Both the position numbers and the translations under genes were made by a program. From NCBI RefSeq assembly GCF_019457905.1, contig NZ_JAHZSV010000001.1, positions 248,001 through 312,000 on the forward strand: DNA of 64,000 nt. The letters run 5' to 3'. The notes below the pieces were generated by a model. The model saw nothing but the letters and a program-made list of their open reading frames with translations, had not been told where the DNA came from and ran no database searches. Shown here piece by piece: positions 8,614 through 18,113 of the stretch (its first letter is position 1; the number at the start of each line of letters is the position of its first letter). Source of the DNA: Flagellimonas abyssi. GTDB lineage: Bacteria > Bacteroidota > Bacteroidia > Flavobacteriales > Flavobacteriaceae.

Positions 8614-9579
8614 CTAGTTGGGTCGTTGATAAGCCAGTTCAGGACTAGCTTCCTTGTGTTTTTTGAACAATCGTTGCTGCTGTTTCACGGTAAGTGTGCT
8701 TCCGTCATGGCTCCACCCCGGAGGGCCAAAAATATACATCAGTTTATGTGAAAGCTTTTTGGATTTCTTTACGTCCTTCCAGATATCTTTGAATTCATGG
8801 GTGAGAATCACTACCGGATTATATGATTCCGGAGCGTGAATCACGCCGTATTTTACATCAATATCATCGTCCAGTTCCTTCCAGGTACCGAACATTTTAT
8901 CAAAGATATTCAAGAAACCTCCATGGTTTTTGTCCAAATACTCCACATTTTGGGCGTGATGCACTTGGTGCATGGTATGTGTGTTGAATATTTTCTCTAA
9001 AAACCCAAGTTTTGGAACATAAACGGTATGGAGTTGAAATTGCCATAAGGCTTCAATACCTAAACAAACTACCACCATTTCTGGAGGGAAACCAATTGCT
9101 GGCAACCACATATAAAAGAAGGGCTTGTACAAAATGGTGAACCATCCATTTCGGATTGCGGTGCCTAAATTAAAGTTGTCGGATGAGTGGTGAACAATAT
9201 GAGCCGCCCATAAAATGCGTACCTCGTGATTGGCCCTGTGGAACCAGTAATACGTAAAATCATCACCTAATTGACACAAAATCCAAACGTACCAAGCGTA
9301 TCCAAAAGATTCATAGCCTATAATATTTGTTCTGACCCCATCCACTACTGGATTGAACAACTCATAAGTACCTTCAAAAAGAAGAATGGCAAAAGCTACT
9401 TTGAAAAGAGGTCCAAGGATTGCAGACCCAATCCCCATAAAACCACTTGCCGCTAAATCCTTCCAGTTGTAGAGCTCATGATGGTGCTCGTGATCATGGG
9501 TTTTGCTATACGTAAGTTCAAGTAAAATAAAGGCAATAAAAACTGGTACGCCATATACCAGCGGGTTTGTAAAATCCAT
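8614..9579 (-). CDS. Sterol desaturase / fatty acid hydroxylase family protein
   Basis: A 321-residue integral membrane di-iron enzyme of the fatty acid hydroxylase superfamily. The histidine boxes are present: FHRANHE, then HIVHHSSDNFN, then the cluster HTMHQVHHAQN. Several hydrophobic segments lie before and between them. A His-rich EHHHE stretch near residue 34 is not part of the canonical boxes. The substrate cannot be told from the sequence; bacterial members act on hopanoids, carotenoids, lipids or alkylglycerols. It lies 63 bases downstream of parC on the same strand. Confidence 0.88.
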   Translation of the reverse strand: MDFTNPLVYGVPVFIAFILLELTYSKTHDHEHHHELYNWKDLAASGFMGIGSAILGPLFKVAFAILLFEGTYELFNPVVDGVRTNIIGYESFGYAWYVWILCQLGDDFTYYWFHRANHEVRILWAAHIVHHSSDNFNLGTAIRNGWFTILYKPFFYMWLPAIGFPPEMVVVCLGIEALWQFQLHTVYVPKLGFLEKIFNTHTMHQVHHAQNVEYLDKNHGGFLNIFDKMFGTWKELDDDIDVKYGVIHAPESYNPVVILTHEFKDIWKDVKKSKKLSHKLMYIFGPPGWSHDGSTLTVKQQQRLFKKHKEASPELAYQRPN

Positions 9580-9642
9580 ATAGATGTATTAAGCAATCTG
9601 TTTGGTGTGTAACTCAATTGGGAAAATTAGCTATAAAAAGCG

Positions 9643-12270
9643 TTAAAACAAAGTAGTTTGATCAGAACTATCATTCTTTGTCCCTATATCAGTATCATCA
9701 TTGTTTATTTGCTCTTCGTCGATTACCTCTATATCCTCGGGCTCTTGTTCTTCTGGTTCTTCGTAAGGAAGTGAATCCAAAACATTGATGTTCTTCACCT
9801 TGTCCGGTGTCAGTTGATTGCCCAGCGCTTTGATTCCTTTTACCGCAATAAACTCCTCAATATTTACTTCAAGGTTCGGTTTTTGGTCTTTGCCCCTTGG
9901 TTTGACAAATTCAATTTCCAACATAGGTTTCCAATCGGTGGAGACCAGTTCCAAATAGGATTTAGGGTCCTCGTCAATCACCAATTCTTCTTTATTCGGG
10001 TTTTCGACCAAAAATCGTTTCAGGTAAAAGCGCTCCTTGTCACCTACATAGTGAACGACAGAAATTGGTTTGTCGGGATTCCATTTTTCCAGAACCACCA
10101 TATCGTCGTTGAAACGGGTAAGCAAATCAGGCGGAATGGTTTTTACGATACCTTTCTGGTCTATTACCAACAACAGGTCGTCACCTCTGAATTCTCCAAG
10201 TAGCTCCCCTCTTCCATCAACATTGAGTCGGCTCACTACATCATCGAACCAAATTTTTCGAGGTTTTAGTGTGGACACCCCTTTTTCTTTAAGTTCGATG
10301 CGCTTTACAGGGTATTTGGTGACCAAATTTCCTTTCGATGTTCTTCCTTTGATAAGAACGTCCGAGAAATCGATGTCCCATTTTAATTTTTTGATGCTAC
10401 CCGATTGTCGCAACATAACGGTGACTACTTCTGCCTCCCCGTTCGGATTGGCCGAGAAATACAATACCTCGGAGGTGGGCTTATCGCCCGCAAGATCATA
10501 TATCTTGTCACGGGTAATACTGGTGACATTGAACCTTTTTATGTAGCTGGGTCCGCCCTTCATGCTCTTGTAGATCATGTTATAAATGGTTCGCTTGTCC
10601 TTCTTTTTAAAGACTGCTACGTGGATAATGTTTTTCCCGACAAACACTTTCGAATCCACTTTGGTTACCATCATCTCCCCTTTTTGGGTAAAAACTATGA
10701 TGTCATCGATGTCGCTACAGTCTGTAACATATTCATCACGTTTTAAGGAAGTTCCGATAAATCCTTCTTCGCGATTTACGTAAAGTTTGGTGTTTCTTAT
10801 AACTACTTTGGTGGCTTCGATTTCATCAAAAACCCTTATTTCGGATTGACGTTCACGACCGGCTCCGTATTTCTTTTTGAGCTCTTTGAAATAGTCGATG
10901 GCATATTCGACCAAATGTTCCAAGTGATGCTTGGTCTGCGCAATTTTATCCTCTAAACTTTCAATGAGTTGTTGGGCCTTGTCCAAATCGAACTTTGAAA
11001 TACGTTTGATGCGGATTTCGGTCAACCTGACAATATCGTCCTTCGTCACCTCTCTTTTTAGATGGGTAATATGGGACTTCAGTCCTTTATCGATAGCCTC
11101 GATAACACCCTCCCATGTTTCCTCTTCTTCTATTTCGCGATAAATCCTATTCTCTATAAAGATTCGCTCCAAAGATGAGAAGTGCCATTGCTCTTCAAGC
11201 TCGTCCAATTGAATTTGAAGTTCTGCTTTAAGTAACTCCATGGTATTGTCTGTGGATCTTTCCAGCATTTCCTTCACGCCGATGAATAAAGGCTTGTTGT
11301 CCTCTATGACACACCCTAACGGGGAGATGGACGATTCACAAGCCGTGAATGCATAAAGGGCGTCAATAGTTTTGTCCGGTGAAATACCATTTGGCAAATG
11401 CACCAGGATTTCTACCTCGGCTGCTGTATTGTCTTCAATCTTCTTTATTTTGATTTTCCCCTTGTCATTAGCCTTTAAGATGGAGTCAATTAAAGAGGAA
11501 GTATTGGTGCCATAAGGTATTTCGTTGATCACCAAGGTATTCTTGTCCAAGGTCGATATTTTGGCGCGCACACGAATCTTTCCGCCGCGCATACCATCGT
11601 TATAATTGGTCACATCAATGATGCCCGCTGTGGGAAAGTCCGGAACTATGGTGAATCTTTTGCCCTGCAGGTGTTTTATTGACGCGTCAATCAATTCGTT
11701 AAAGTTGTGCGGAAGTATTTTTGTGGAAAGACCCACTGCGATCCCCTCGGCGCCTTGAGCTAACAACAAAGGAAACTTTACGGGTAAATTGACAGGTTCC
11801 TTTTTTCTACCGTCATAGGATAACTGCCACTCGGTAATTTTAGGACTATAAACTACTTCTAGGGCAAATTTGGATAATCGGGCCTCTATATATCGAGGTG
11901 CGGCTGCGCCATCACCTGTCAAAATATTTCCCCAGTTACCCTGGGTATCAATAAGAAGGTCCTTTTGGCCAATTTGAACCATGGCATCGGCAATACTGGC
12001 ATCACCGTGCGGATGGTACTGCATCGTATGTCCCACCACATTTGCTACTTTATTGTAACGGCCATCGTCCAATTCTTTGAGCGAGTGCATGATTCTCCGT
12101 TGCACAGGCTTGAATCCGTCTTCGATGGCAGGTACGGCGCGCTCCAGAATAACATAGGAAGCGTAATCCAAAAACCAATCCTTATACATCCCGGTCACCT
12201 TGACCAGGCTGTCTTGGGATTCGTCTTGGTTATCTAAACTTTCATCGTTCAGTTCTTCGTTCTCTTCCAT
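9643..12270 (-). CDS. parC: DNA topoisomerase IV subunit A
   Basis: The 875-residue DNA-cleaving and rejoining subunit of type IIA topoisomerase IV, needed for decatenation of daughter chromosomes. The catalytic tyrosine is Y127 in APRYIEARL. The helix corresponding to the quinolone-determining region reads HPHGDASIADAM, with Ala where E. coli GyrA has Ser83. A coiled-coil region and a C-terminal beta-pinwheel follow, then an acidic tail. It lies 15 bases downstream of parE on the same strand, an obvious operon. The Bacteroidota ParC type rather than GyrA is inferred from the pairing with this parE and from length. Confidence 0.95.
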   Translation of the reverse strand: MEENEELNDESLDNQDESQDSLVKVTGMYKDWFLDYASYVILERAVPAIEDGFKPVQRRIMHSLKELDDGRYNKVANVVGHTMQYHPHGDASIADAMVQIGQKDLLIDTQGNWGNILTGDGAAAPRYIEARLSKFALEVVYSPKITEWQLSYDGRKKEPVNLPVKFPLLLAQGAEGIAVGLSTKILPHNFNELIDASIKHLQGKRFTIVPDFPTAGIIDVTNYNDGMRGGKIRVRAKISTLDKNTLVINEIPYGTNTSSLIDSILKANDKGKIKIKKIEDNTAAEVEILVHLPNGISPDKTIDALYAFTACESSISPLGCVIEDNKPLFIGVKEMLERSTDNTMELLKAELQIQLDELEEQWHFSSLERIFIENRIYREIEEEETWEGVIEAIDKGLKSHITHLKREVTKDDIVRLTEIRIKRISKFDLDKAQQLIESLEDKIAQTKHHLEHLVEYAIDYFKELKKKYGAGRERQSEIRVFDEIEATKVVIRNTKLYVNREEGFIGTSLKRDEYVTDCSDIDDIIVFTQKGEMMVTKVDSKVFVGKNIIHVAVFKKKDKRTIYNMIYKSMKGGPSYIKRFNVTSITRDKIYDLAGDKPTSEVLYFSANPNGEAEVVTVMLRQSGSIKKLKWDIDFSDVLIKGRTSKGNLVTKYPVKRIELKEKGVSTLKPRKIWFDDVVSRLNVDGRGELLGEFRGDDLLLVIDQKGIVKTIPPDLLTRFNDDMVVLEKWNPDKPISVVHYVGDKERFYLKRFLVENPNKEELVIDEDPKSYLELVSTDWKPMLEIEFVKPRGKDQKPNLEVNIEEFIAVKGIKALGNQLTPDKVKNINVLDSLPYEEPEEQEPEDIEVIDEEQINNDDTDIGTKNDSSDQTTLF

Positions 12271-12285
12271 TTAGAAAGGTGGCAT

Positions 12286-14154
12286 TTATTTGGGTTGTAG
12301 TTGGTTTTCTTCGACAAGATCAAGTTCCACTTTAAGGTTGTTGATAATGAATTCTTGTCTGTCAGGTGTGTTTTTTCCCATATAGAACTTCAAAAGGGCG
12401 TCAATGCTCATGGCTTTGTCCAGCATTACGGGTTCCAAACGAATATCGTCACCGATGAAATTTTTGAACTCATCCGGAGAGATTTCACCCAATCCTTTAA
12501 ATCGTGTTATTTCTGGCTTTCCGGAGAGTTTTTCAATGGCCTGTTTTCTTTCCTCGTCGCTGTAGCAATAAATGGTCTCCTTTTTATTGCGCACCCTAAA
12601 CAATGGGGTTTGAAGAATATATAAGTGGTTTTCTTTGATCAATTCCGGGAAAAATTGCAGAAAGAAGGTAATCAACAATAAGCGAATGTGCATTCCATCC
12701 ACATCGGCATCGGTTGCGATCACAATATTATTGTACCTCAGGTCCTCCATGGAATCCTCAATATTGAGTGCCGCCTGAAGGAGATTAAACTCTTCGTTCT
12801 CGTAAACTATTTTCTTGGACATGCCGTAGGAGTTCAAAGGTTTTCCCCGTAAACTGAATACGGCCTGTGTGTTCACGTCCCTTGATTTTGTAATGGACCC
12901 GGAAGCAGAATCCCCCTCTGTAATAAAAAGTGTCGATTCCAATCTTCGGTCCTTTTTCATATCCTGAAGGTGAACCCGGCAATCACGTAATTTTTTATTG
13001 TGAAGGCTTGCCTTTTTAGCACGGTCCCTAGCCAGTTTTCGGATTCCCGAAAGTTCTTTTCGCTCTTTCTCCGCCTGAACAATCTTTTTTTGAAGTGCTT
13101 CGGCCGTTTTAGGATTTTTGTGCAGGTAATTATCTAGCTGTGTACCAATAAAATCGTTGATGTAGGTACGCACCGTGGGCAAATCGCCTCCCATATCGGT
13201 GGAACCTAGCTTGGTCTTGGTCTGACTTTCAAAAACGGGCTCCATCACTTTAATGGAAACAGCCGATATGATGGACTTGCGAACATCCGAGGCGTCATAG
13301 TTTTTTCCGTAGAAATCACGGATGGTCTTTACCACGGCTTCCCTAAATGCAGATTGGTGCGTTCCACCCTGTGTGGTATGCTGCCCATTAACAAAGGAAT
13401 GGTACTCCTCGCTATATTGTGTTCTGCTGTGGGTCATCGCGACCTCTATATCATCACCCTTCAAATGTATGATCGGGTAAAGGAAATCCTCATCGTTATT
13501 ATTGTCCTCCAATAAATCCTTCAGACCATTTTCCGAATGGAATTTTTCGCCATTGAACACAATGGTCAATCCCGGATTTAGGTAAACATAATTTTTGAGC
13601 ATGCGTTCCACATACTCGTTACGATATTTATATTTTTTGAAAATGGTCTCGTCCGGGGTAAAACTGACCTTGGTTCCCTTTCTTCGGGAAGAATCTTCCA
13701 AAAGCTCTTCGTTCACCAAATTCCCTGCTTCAAACTCTGCAGATTTTGATTGTCCGTCCCTGTTGGACTCTACCCTAAAATAGTTTGAAAGGGCATTCAC
13801 CGCCTTGGTACCTACTCCATTCAGCCCCACTGATTTTTTAAAGGCTCGGGTATCATACTTTCCTCCCGTGTTCATTTTGGAAACAACATCCACCACCTTT
13901 CCGATTGGTATTCCACGACCATAATCACGAACATGGACCGTATTTTCCTTAATGCTGATTTCAATGGTCTTTCCCGCTCCCATCACAAATTCGTCGATGG
14001 AGTTGTCGAGCACTTCTTTTAAAAGAATGTAAATGCCGTCATCTGCGGAGGAACCGTCGCCCAATTTTCCGATGTACATCCCCGGACGCATACGAATATG
14101 CTCTTTCCAGTCCAGCGAACGGATATTATCCTCAGTATATTGGGTATCTGCCAT
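12286..14154 (-). CDS. parE: DNA topoisomerase IV subunit B
   Basis: The 622-residue ATPase subunit of topoisomerase IV. The GHKL ATPase domain is visible from the N-terminus ([13 protein letters not shown] with the Mg-binding Asn, then DYGRGIPIG, and [13 protein letters not shown]). The TOPRIM domain carries TEGDSASGS near residue 412 and the DADVDGMHI acidic motif near residue 475. The C-terminal KGLGEISP segment is typical. It is the first gene of the parE-parC pair; an AT-rich 102-base gap separates it from the DMT transporter gene. Confidence 0.96.
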   Translation of the reverse strand: MADTQYTEDNIRSLDWKEHIRMRPGMYIGKLGDGSSADDGIYILLKEVLDNSIDEFVMGAGKTIEISIKENTVHVRDYGRGIPIGKVVDVVSKMNTGGKYDTRAFKKSVGLNGVGTKAVNALSNYFRVESNRDGQSKSAEFEAGNLVNEELLEDSSRRKGTKVSFTPDETIFKKYKYRNEYVERMLKNYVYLNPGLTIVFNGEKFHSENGLKDLLEDNNNDEDFLYPIIHLKGDDIEVAMTHSRTQYSEEYHSFVNGQHTTQGGTHQSAFREAVVKTIRDFYGKNYDASDVRKSIISAVSIKVMEPVFESQTKTKLGSTDMGGDLPTVRTYINDFIGTQLDNYLHKNPKTAEALQKKIVQAEKERKELSGIRKLARDRAKKASLHNKKLRDCRVHLQDMKKDRRLESTLFITEGDSASGSITKSRDVNTQAVFSLRGKPLNSYGMSKKIVYENEEFNLLQAALNIEDSMEDLRYNNIVIATDADVDGMHIRLLLITFFLQFFPELIKENHLYILQTPLFRVRNKKETIYCYSDEERKQAIEKLSGKPEITRFKGLGEISPDEFKNFIGDDIRLEPVMLDKAMSIDALLKFYMGKNTPDRQEFIINNLKVELDLVEENQLQPK

Positions 14155-14256
14155 GAGTCAAGGGTTAATCATTGCAATATAAAATTTAGGAGCAAAAATA
14201 AAAGGGTGAACGGTAGAAAGTAATCAACAATGAAAAACAATAATTGTTAATATATA

Positions 14257-15159
14257 TCAGCCTTTAGCCCTCTTTTTGCCTTGGATTGACAGGTATGTCA
14301 CCCCAAAAATAACAACCAACATTCCAATCAACTGCCAATATGTGAGTTTTTCGTCCAAAAACACAAAGGCGAGTAAAATAGTGGAAATAGGTCCCAAGCT
14401 TCCCAAAATGGAAAAGTTATTGGCTCCCAACCTTTCGATGGCAGCGGAGACCAAAAATGACGGAATCAATGTTGCAAAAACTGCCATGGCCAAACCGTAG
14501 GCATAAACCTGCCAAGAGTAGTCCATAAACTCCCAACTACCTGCTAATAAATAATGTATGGCAATGCAAAGGGTTGATATGATCATTGCGTAGCAAGTAA
14601 ATCGTAGCACTCCAAACTTGGGAATCAACCAGCCACTGCCCACTAAATACGATGCATAAGTGATGGCACTCAACAACACCAAAAAGCCCCCCAATAGGAC
14701 TTCGTTACCAGAGACGTCCAATTCATCCCAAAAGGTAATAAGGACACCCACGTAGGTAATCAAGATGGCAATACCTTGCACTTTGGTTATCTTCTGTCTG
14801 AAAATCAACCAACTAAGAAAAACAACTATTGTCGGATATACAAAAAGAATGATACGCTCCAAGCCAGCTTTGATGTAATTCAACCCCTCAAAATCAAAAT
14901 AACTGGCCAAATAGTAACCCACAAAGCCAAACAAGGCAAGCCATGCATAATCTTTGGGTGAGATTTTTGCCTTTGATGGCTTTTTTCGAATCAAGAACAA
15001 TATCAAAATGTAGAAAGGGAGTGAAAAAAGCATCCGGAACAATAGCAAATCCAATGTGTCGACATCGTAGCGGTATGCCAATTTGACCATCACGGCCTTA
15101 GAGGAGAATAACACTACTCCCAAGACTCCGTACAAAATCCCTAAACTTTTACTGGACAT
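14257..15159 (-). CDS. EamA/DMT-superfamily transporter
   Basis: A 300-residue protein with about ten hydrophobic helices arranged as two EamA repeats (residues about 5-135 and 150-290), ending in a short basic tail (KKRAKG). It is likely an inner-membrane exporter of amino acids, nucleotide-type or other small metabolites; the substrate cannot be assigned. It stands alone on the minus strand between ychF and parE. Confidence 0.88.
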   Translation of the reverse strand: MSSKSLGILYGVLGVVLFSSKAVMVKLAYRYDVDTLDLLLFRMLFSLPFYILILFLIRKKPSKAKISPKDYAWLALFGFVGYYLASYFDFEGLNYIKAGLERIILFVYPTIVVFLSWLIFRQKITKVQGIAILITYVGVLITFWDELDVSGNEVLLGGFLVLLSAITYASYLVGSGWLIPKFGVLRFTCYAMIISTLCIAIHYLLAGSWEFMDYSWQVYAYGLAMAVFATLIPSFLVSAAIERLGANNFSILGSLGPISTILLAFVFLDEKLTYWQLIGMLVVIFGVTYLSIQGKKRAKG

Positions 15160-15226
15160 ATAGCAAAGCTATTTTATGTCCATGAATAGGGGGTTCACAA
15201 ATTTTATGGATTACAATGCCCAGCGT

Positions 15227-16321
15227 TTACACGTTGAACCTAAAGTGCATTACATCACCATCTTTAACGATGTATTCTTTACCCTCTACACGCATGCGTC
15301 CAGCTTCTTTTACCTTGGTCTCGCTTCCATATTTCACGTAATCATCGTAAGCGATGACCTCGGCACGTATAAAGCCCTTTTCAAAATCGGTATGGATTAC
15401 GCCGGCAGCCTGGGGAGCGGTCGCCCCAACGGGAATGGTCCAGGCGCGGACTTCCTTTACCCCTGCGGTGAAATAGGTTTCCAAATCAAGTAGTTTGTAT
15501 GCGCCACGAATCAATTTGGCTGAACCTGGCTCGGAAAGCCCCAAGTCTTCCAAGAACATTTGGCGTTCTTCGTAGGTCTCCAATTCAGTGATATCTGCCT
15601 CTGTTCCAACGGCCAAAAAGATGACTTCGGCATTTTCGTCGGCAACGGCCTGTTTTACTTTTTCAACATAGGCATTTCCGTCAACAGCAGCACCTTCGTC
15701 CACATTGCAAACATACATTACGGGCTTATCTGTAATTAGCTGCATAGGACGGACAAACTCTTCACGCTCATCTTCGCTCAACGAAATGGCTCGCACAGAT
15801 TTCCCAGCTTCCAGTCCTTCTTTCAACGCGGTAAGTACAGCTTCTTCTTTTTGTGCCTCTTTATTTCCGGTTTTGGCAGCTCGCTTTACTTTGTCGAGCT
15901 TCTTTTCCACACTGTCCAAATCCTTCAACTGTAATTCCATATCAATGGTTTCCTTATCCCTAATAGGGTCTACGGAACCATCCACATGCACCACATTGTC
16001 ATTGTCAAAACAACGGAGCACGTGGAGAATGGCATCGGTTTCCCTGATGTTGCCCAAAAATTGGTTTCCAAGTCCCTCACCCTTACTGGCGCCCTTTACA
16101 AGCCCGGCAATGTCCACGATTTCAACGGTGGCAGGCACCACACGTTCCGGATTCACCAATTCTTCCAATTTTTCCAAACGTTGGTCGGGCACGTTTACCA
16201 CGCCAATATTGGGTTCAATAGTACAAAAAGGGAAGTTGGCACTTTGTGCCTTTGCATTGGACAAACAGTTGAAAAGTGTTGATTTTCCTACGTTTGGTAA
16301 TCCTACAATACCTGCTTTCAT
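15227..16321 (-). CDS. ychF: Redox-regulated ATPase YchF
   Basis: A 364-residue Obg-family P-loop protein that hydrolyses ATP in preference to GTP and associates with ribosomes. The Walker A motif GLPNVGKST is at residues 7-15, DIAGLVKGAS is the G3 region, and the specificity motif is of the NVDE type rather than the NKxD of GTPases. A TGS domain occupies the C-terminus (DFEKGFIRAEVI, then MRVEGKEYIVKDGDVM). Length and motifs match full-length YchF. Confidence 0.96.
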   Translation of the reverse strand: MKAGIVGLPNVGKSTLFNCLSNAKAQSANFPFCTIEPNIGVVNVPDQRLEKLEELVNPERVVPATVEIVDIAGLVKGASKGEGLGNQFLGNIRETDAILHVLRCFDNDNVVHVDGSVDPIRDKETIDMELQLKDLDSVEKKLDKVKRAAKTGNKEAQKEEAVLTALKEGLEAGKSVRAISLSEDEREEFVRPMQLITDKPVMYVCNVDEGAAVDGNAYVEKVKQAVADENAEVIFLAVGTEADITELETYEERQMFLEDLGLSEPGSAKLIRGAYKLLDLETYFTAGVKEVRAWTIPVGATAPQAAGVIHTDFEKGFIRAEVIAYDDYVKYGSETKVKEAGRMRVEGKEYIVKDGDVMHFRFNV

Positions 16322-16377
16322 CTAATTACTTTGTGTTTTGAGGGTGCAAATATAAGTTGAAGTTTTGGTACTAGAGG

Positions 16378-16506
16378 TCAATAACCTTGAATGAGCAAAT
16401 AAAGCCCCATGATCATCAATCCGATGATACCAAAGATGGCAATCAAGGACAAAATGCATCCTGCCTGTTTCCAAATACCATTGTATGCTTTTTCTTCTTT
16501 TTGCAT
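16378..16506 (-). CDS. 42-residue putative single-pass membrane protein
   Basis: A short frame running ATG at 16506 to TGA at 16378. It has a charged N-terminus (MQKEEKAYNGIWKQ) and one strong hydrophobic helix (residues about 18-40, CILSLIAIFGIIGLMIMGLY). Its start codon directly follows the T-run of the ferredoxin terminator, and it ends 56 bases before the ychF start on the same strand. No family recognised. Coding status is inferred from membrane-protein-like composition and gap-filling position only. Confidence 0.5.
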   Translation of the reverse strand: MQKEEKAYNGIWKQAGCILSLIAIFGIIGLMIMGLYLLIQGY

Positions 16507-16507
16507 A

Positions 16508-16535
16508 AAAAAACCCCGAACATTGGTCCGGGGCT
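16508..16535 (-). terminator. Intrinsic terminator after ferredoxin
   Basis: On the minus strand, a GC-rich hairpin with arms CCCCG and CGGGG (one extra partly paired region inside) is followed by seven T residues. It lies about 20 bases past the ferredoxin stop and immediately before the start codon of the 42-residue frame. Confidence 0.8.
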
Positions 16536-16556
16536 AAATTAAATGTTTTTTATTGC

Positions 16557-16910
16557 TTAACCATCGGGGTGCATAAACTTTTGCTTGCCCAATAGCTCTT
16601 CCTCTGTTTCTACATGGTCTTCATCGGGAACACAGCAATCCACGGGACAAACCGCCGCACATTGTGGCTCTTCGTGAAATCCCTTGCATTCGGTACACTT
16701 ATCGGGGACTATATAGTAAAGCTCGTCACTTACCGGCTCTTGTGCTTCATCGGCATTTACCTCTTTTCCATTGGGCAACACCACATCACCGGTAAGGGAA
16801 GTACCCTCGTTATATCTCCATTCGTCAGCACCTTCATAAATTGCTGTGTTGGGGCATTCCGGCTCGCAAGCACCACAATTTATGCACTCATCTGTTATAA
16901 TAATTGCCAT
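16557..16910 (-). CDS. 4Fe-4S dicluster ferredoxin
   Basis: A 117-residue ferredoxin carrying two cluster motifs. The N-terminal one is [12 protein letters not shown] (residues 9-20); the second is [18 protein letters not shown] with an 8-residue insertion between the second and third cysteines, as in the Alvin/YfhL-type family. Extra cysteines follow in VDCCVPD. It acts as a low-potential electron carrier in the cytoplasm. It is divergent from the acyl-CoA reductase gene (85-base gap), a pairing I recall from Flavobacteriaceae, and a strong terminator follows. Confidence 0.93.
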   Translation of the reverse strand: MAIIITDECINCGACEPECPNTAIYEGADEWRYNEGTSLTGDVVLPNGKEVNADEAQEPVSDELYYIVPDKCTECKGFHEEPQCAAVCPVDCCVPDEDHVETEEELLGKQKFMHPDG

Positions 16911-16995
16911 AATTTTCTTTTCCTTTTGGGCTGATTCTTGTCAGCATGCTTACTTTTGACAAAAATAAACCCTAGTAAATTAGTGTACAAATTTA

Positions 16996-18042
16996 ATGGC
17001 ACCAGATAGAAATACCATAGAAGCTTTTGTTAAACTTGGAAAATACTTAACGGATTTTTGTGATAAATGTTATTCCAACGTCCTAGAAGTTGACCAAAAT
17101 TTGAAGGAAGTCGTTGCACGGGCAGGTCATCACAATGGATGGTTTACCGAAGATAACATTCTGTTTTCTTTAAGGCAATGGGGAGAATTGCTCACCACAG
17201 AAAACTTGAACAATTGGTTGTCCGGTTACACTTTTCTTGAAAAAGGAGAAGCAAAAACTGTAGGTATAGTCATGGCGGGGAACATACCTTTAGTGGGCTT
17301 TCACGATTTTCTGTGCGTATTGTTGTCCGGAAACAAGGTTTTGGTAAAACTATCATCCAATGATAAAGTACTCCTTCCCTATTTGTGCTCTTATTTGATT
17401 CAACAAGAGCCTTCTCTTGCAGATAAAATAGAGTTTGTGGACGGAAAACTCGAAAATTTTGATGCCGTAATCGCCACAGGCAGCAACAATACCAGTCGCT
17501 ATTTTGAGTACTACTTTGGTAAAAAACCGAATATCATCAGAAAAAACAGAAGTTCCGTAGCCGTGCTTACTGGAAACGAGAGTGAAGAAGAGCTAAAAGC
17601 CTTGGGCGAGGATATTTTTAGGTATTACGGACTGGGTTGCCGCAATGTGTCAAAAATCTACGTACCCAAGGATTATGATTTTGATGGCCTCTTCAATGCA
17701 CTCTTCCATTATAAGGATATCATCAACCAACATAAATACGCCAATAATTACGATTATAACAAGGCCGTGTATTTGATGAGCGAATTCAAGATTCTGGATA
17801 ATGGATTTTTGATTTTAAAAGAGGACGAATCCCTCACCTCCCCTATTTCTGCACTATTCTACTCATATTATGATGATGAATCAACCTTGAGAAAGAAATT
17901 GCAAGAGATGGAAGAGCAAATACAATGCGTGGTTTCAAGTGATGCAAAGGAGAACGAGGTCAATTTTGGCGACACTCAAAAACCGAGTTTAAACGACTAT
18001 GCCGACGGAATCGACACCATGGAATTCTTATTGAAACTTTAA
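16996..18042 (+). CDS. LuxC-like acyl-CoA reductase
   Basis: A 348-residue protein of the LuxC/acyl-CoA reductase family, in the aldehyde dehydrogenase superfamily. It is shorter than true LuxC (about 480). Visible signatures are the nucleotide-side VMAGNIPLVGFHDF near residue 93 and the presumed nucleophilic cysteine in YYGLGCRNVSKIYVP near residue 217. It would reduce acyl-CoA to aldehyde with NAD(P)H; the physiological acyl group is unknown, and there is no luciferase nearby. It is divergent from ferredoxin and followed after 71 bases by serC. Confidence 0.88.
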   Translation: MAPDRNTIEAFVKLGKYLTDFCDKCYSNVLEVDQNLKEVVARAGHHNGWFTEDNILFSLRQWGELLTTENLNNWLSGYTFLEKGEAKTVGIVMAGNIPLVGFHDFLCVLLSGNKVLVKLSSNDKVLLPYLCSYLIQQEPSLADKIEFVDGKLENFDAVIATGSNNTSRYFEYYFGKKPNIIRKNRSSVAVLTGNESEEELKALGEDIFRYYGLGCRNVSKIYVPKDYDFDGLFNALFHYKDIINQHKYANNYDYNKAVYLMSEFKILDNGFLILKEDESLTSPISALFYSYYDDESTLRKKLQEMEEQIQCVVSSDAKENEVNFGDTQKPSLNDYADGIDTMEFLLKL

Positions 18043-18113
18043 GATAATCCTAACCACAGGAAACGTTTCAAGATCCAACTATTTTTTAGACCTTTACTCC
18101 TTAAACCTAGTCA

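Noticed and set aside
11990-12010. Alanine at the ParC position equivalent to the quinolone-resistance serine
   Set aside because: The segment HPHGDASIADAM looks like the normal Bacteroidota ParC form as I recall it; without wild-type relatives it is not evidence of acquired resistance.
16996-18042. LuxC similarity as a sign of bioluminescence
   Set aside because: No luxAB-like luciferase or luxD/E genes are nearby, and short LuxC-like acyl-CoA reductases next to ferredoxin and serC appear to be ordinary in Flavobacteriaceae.
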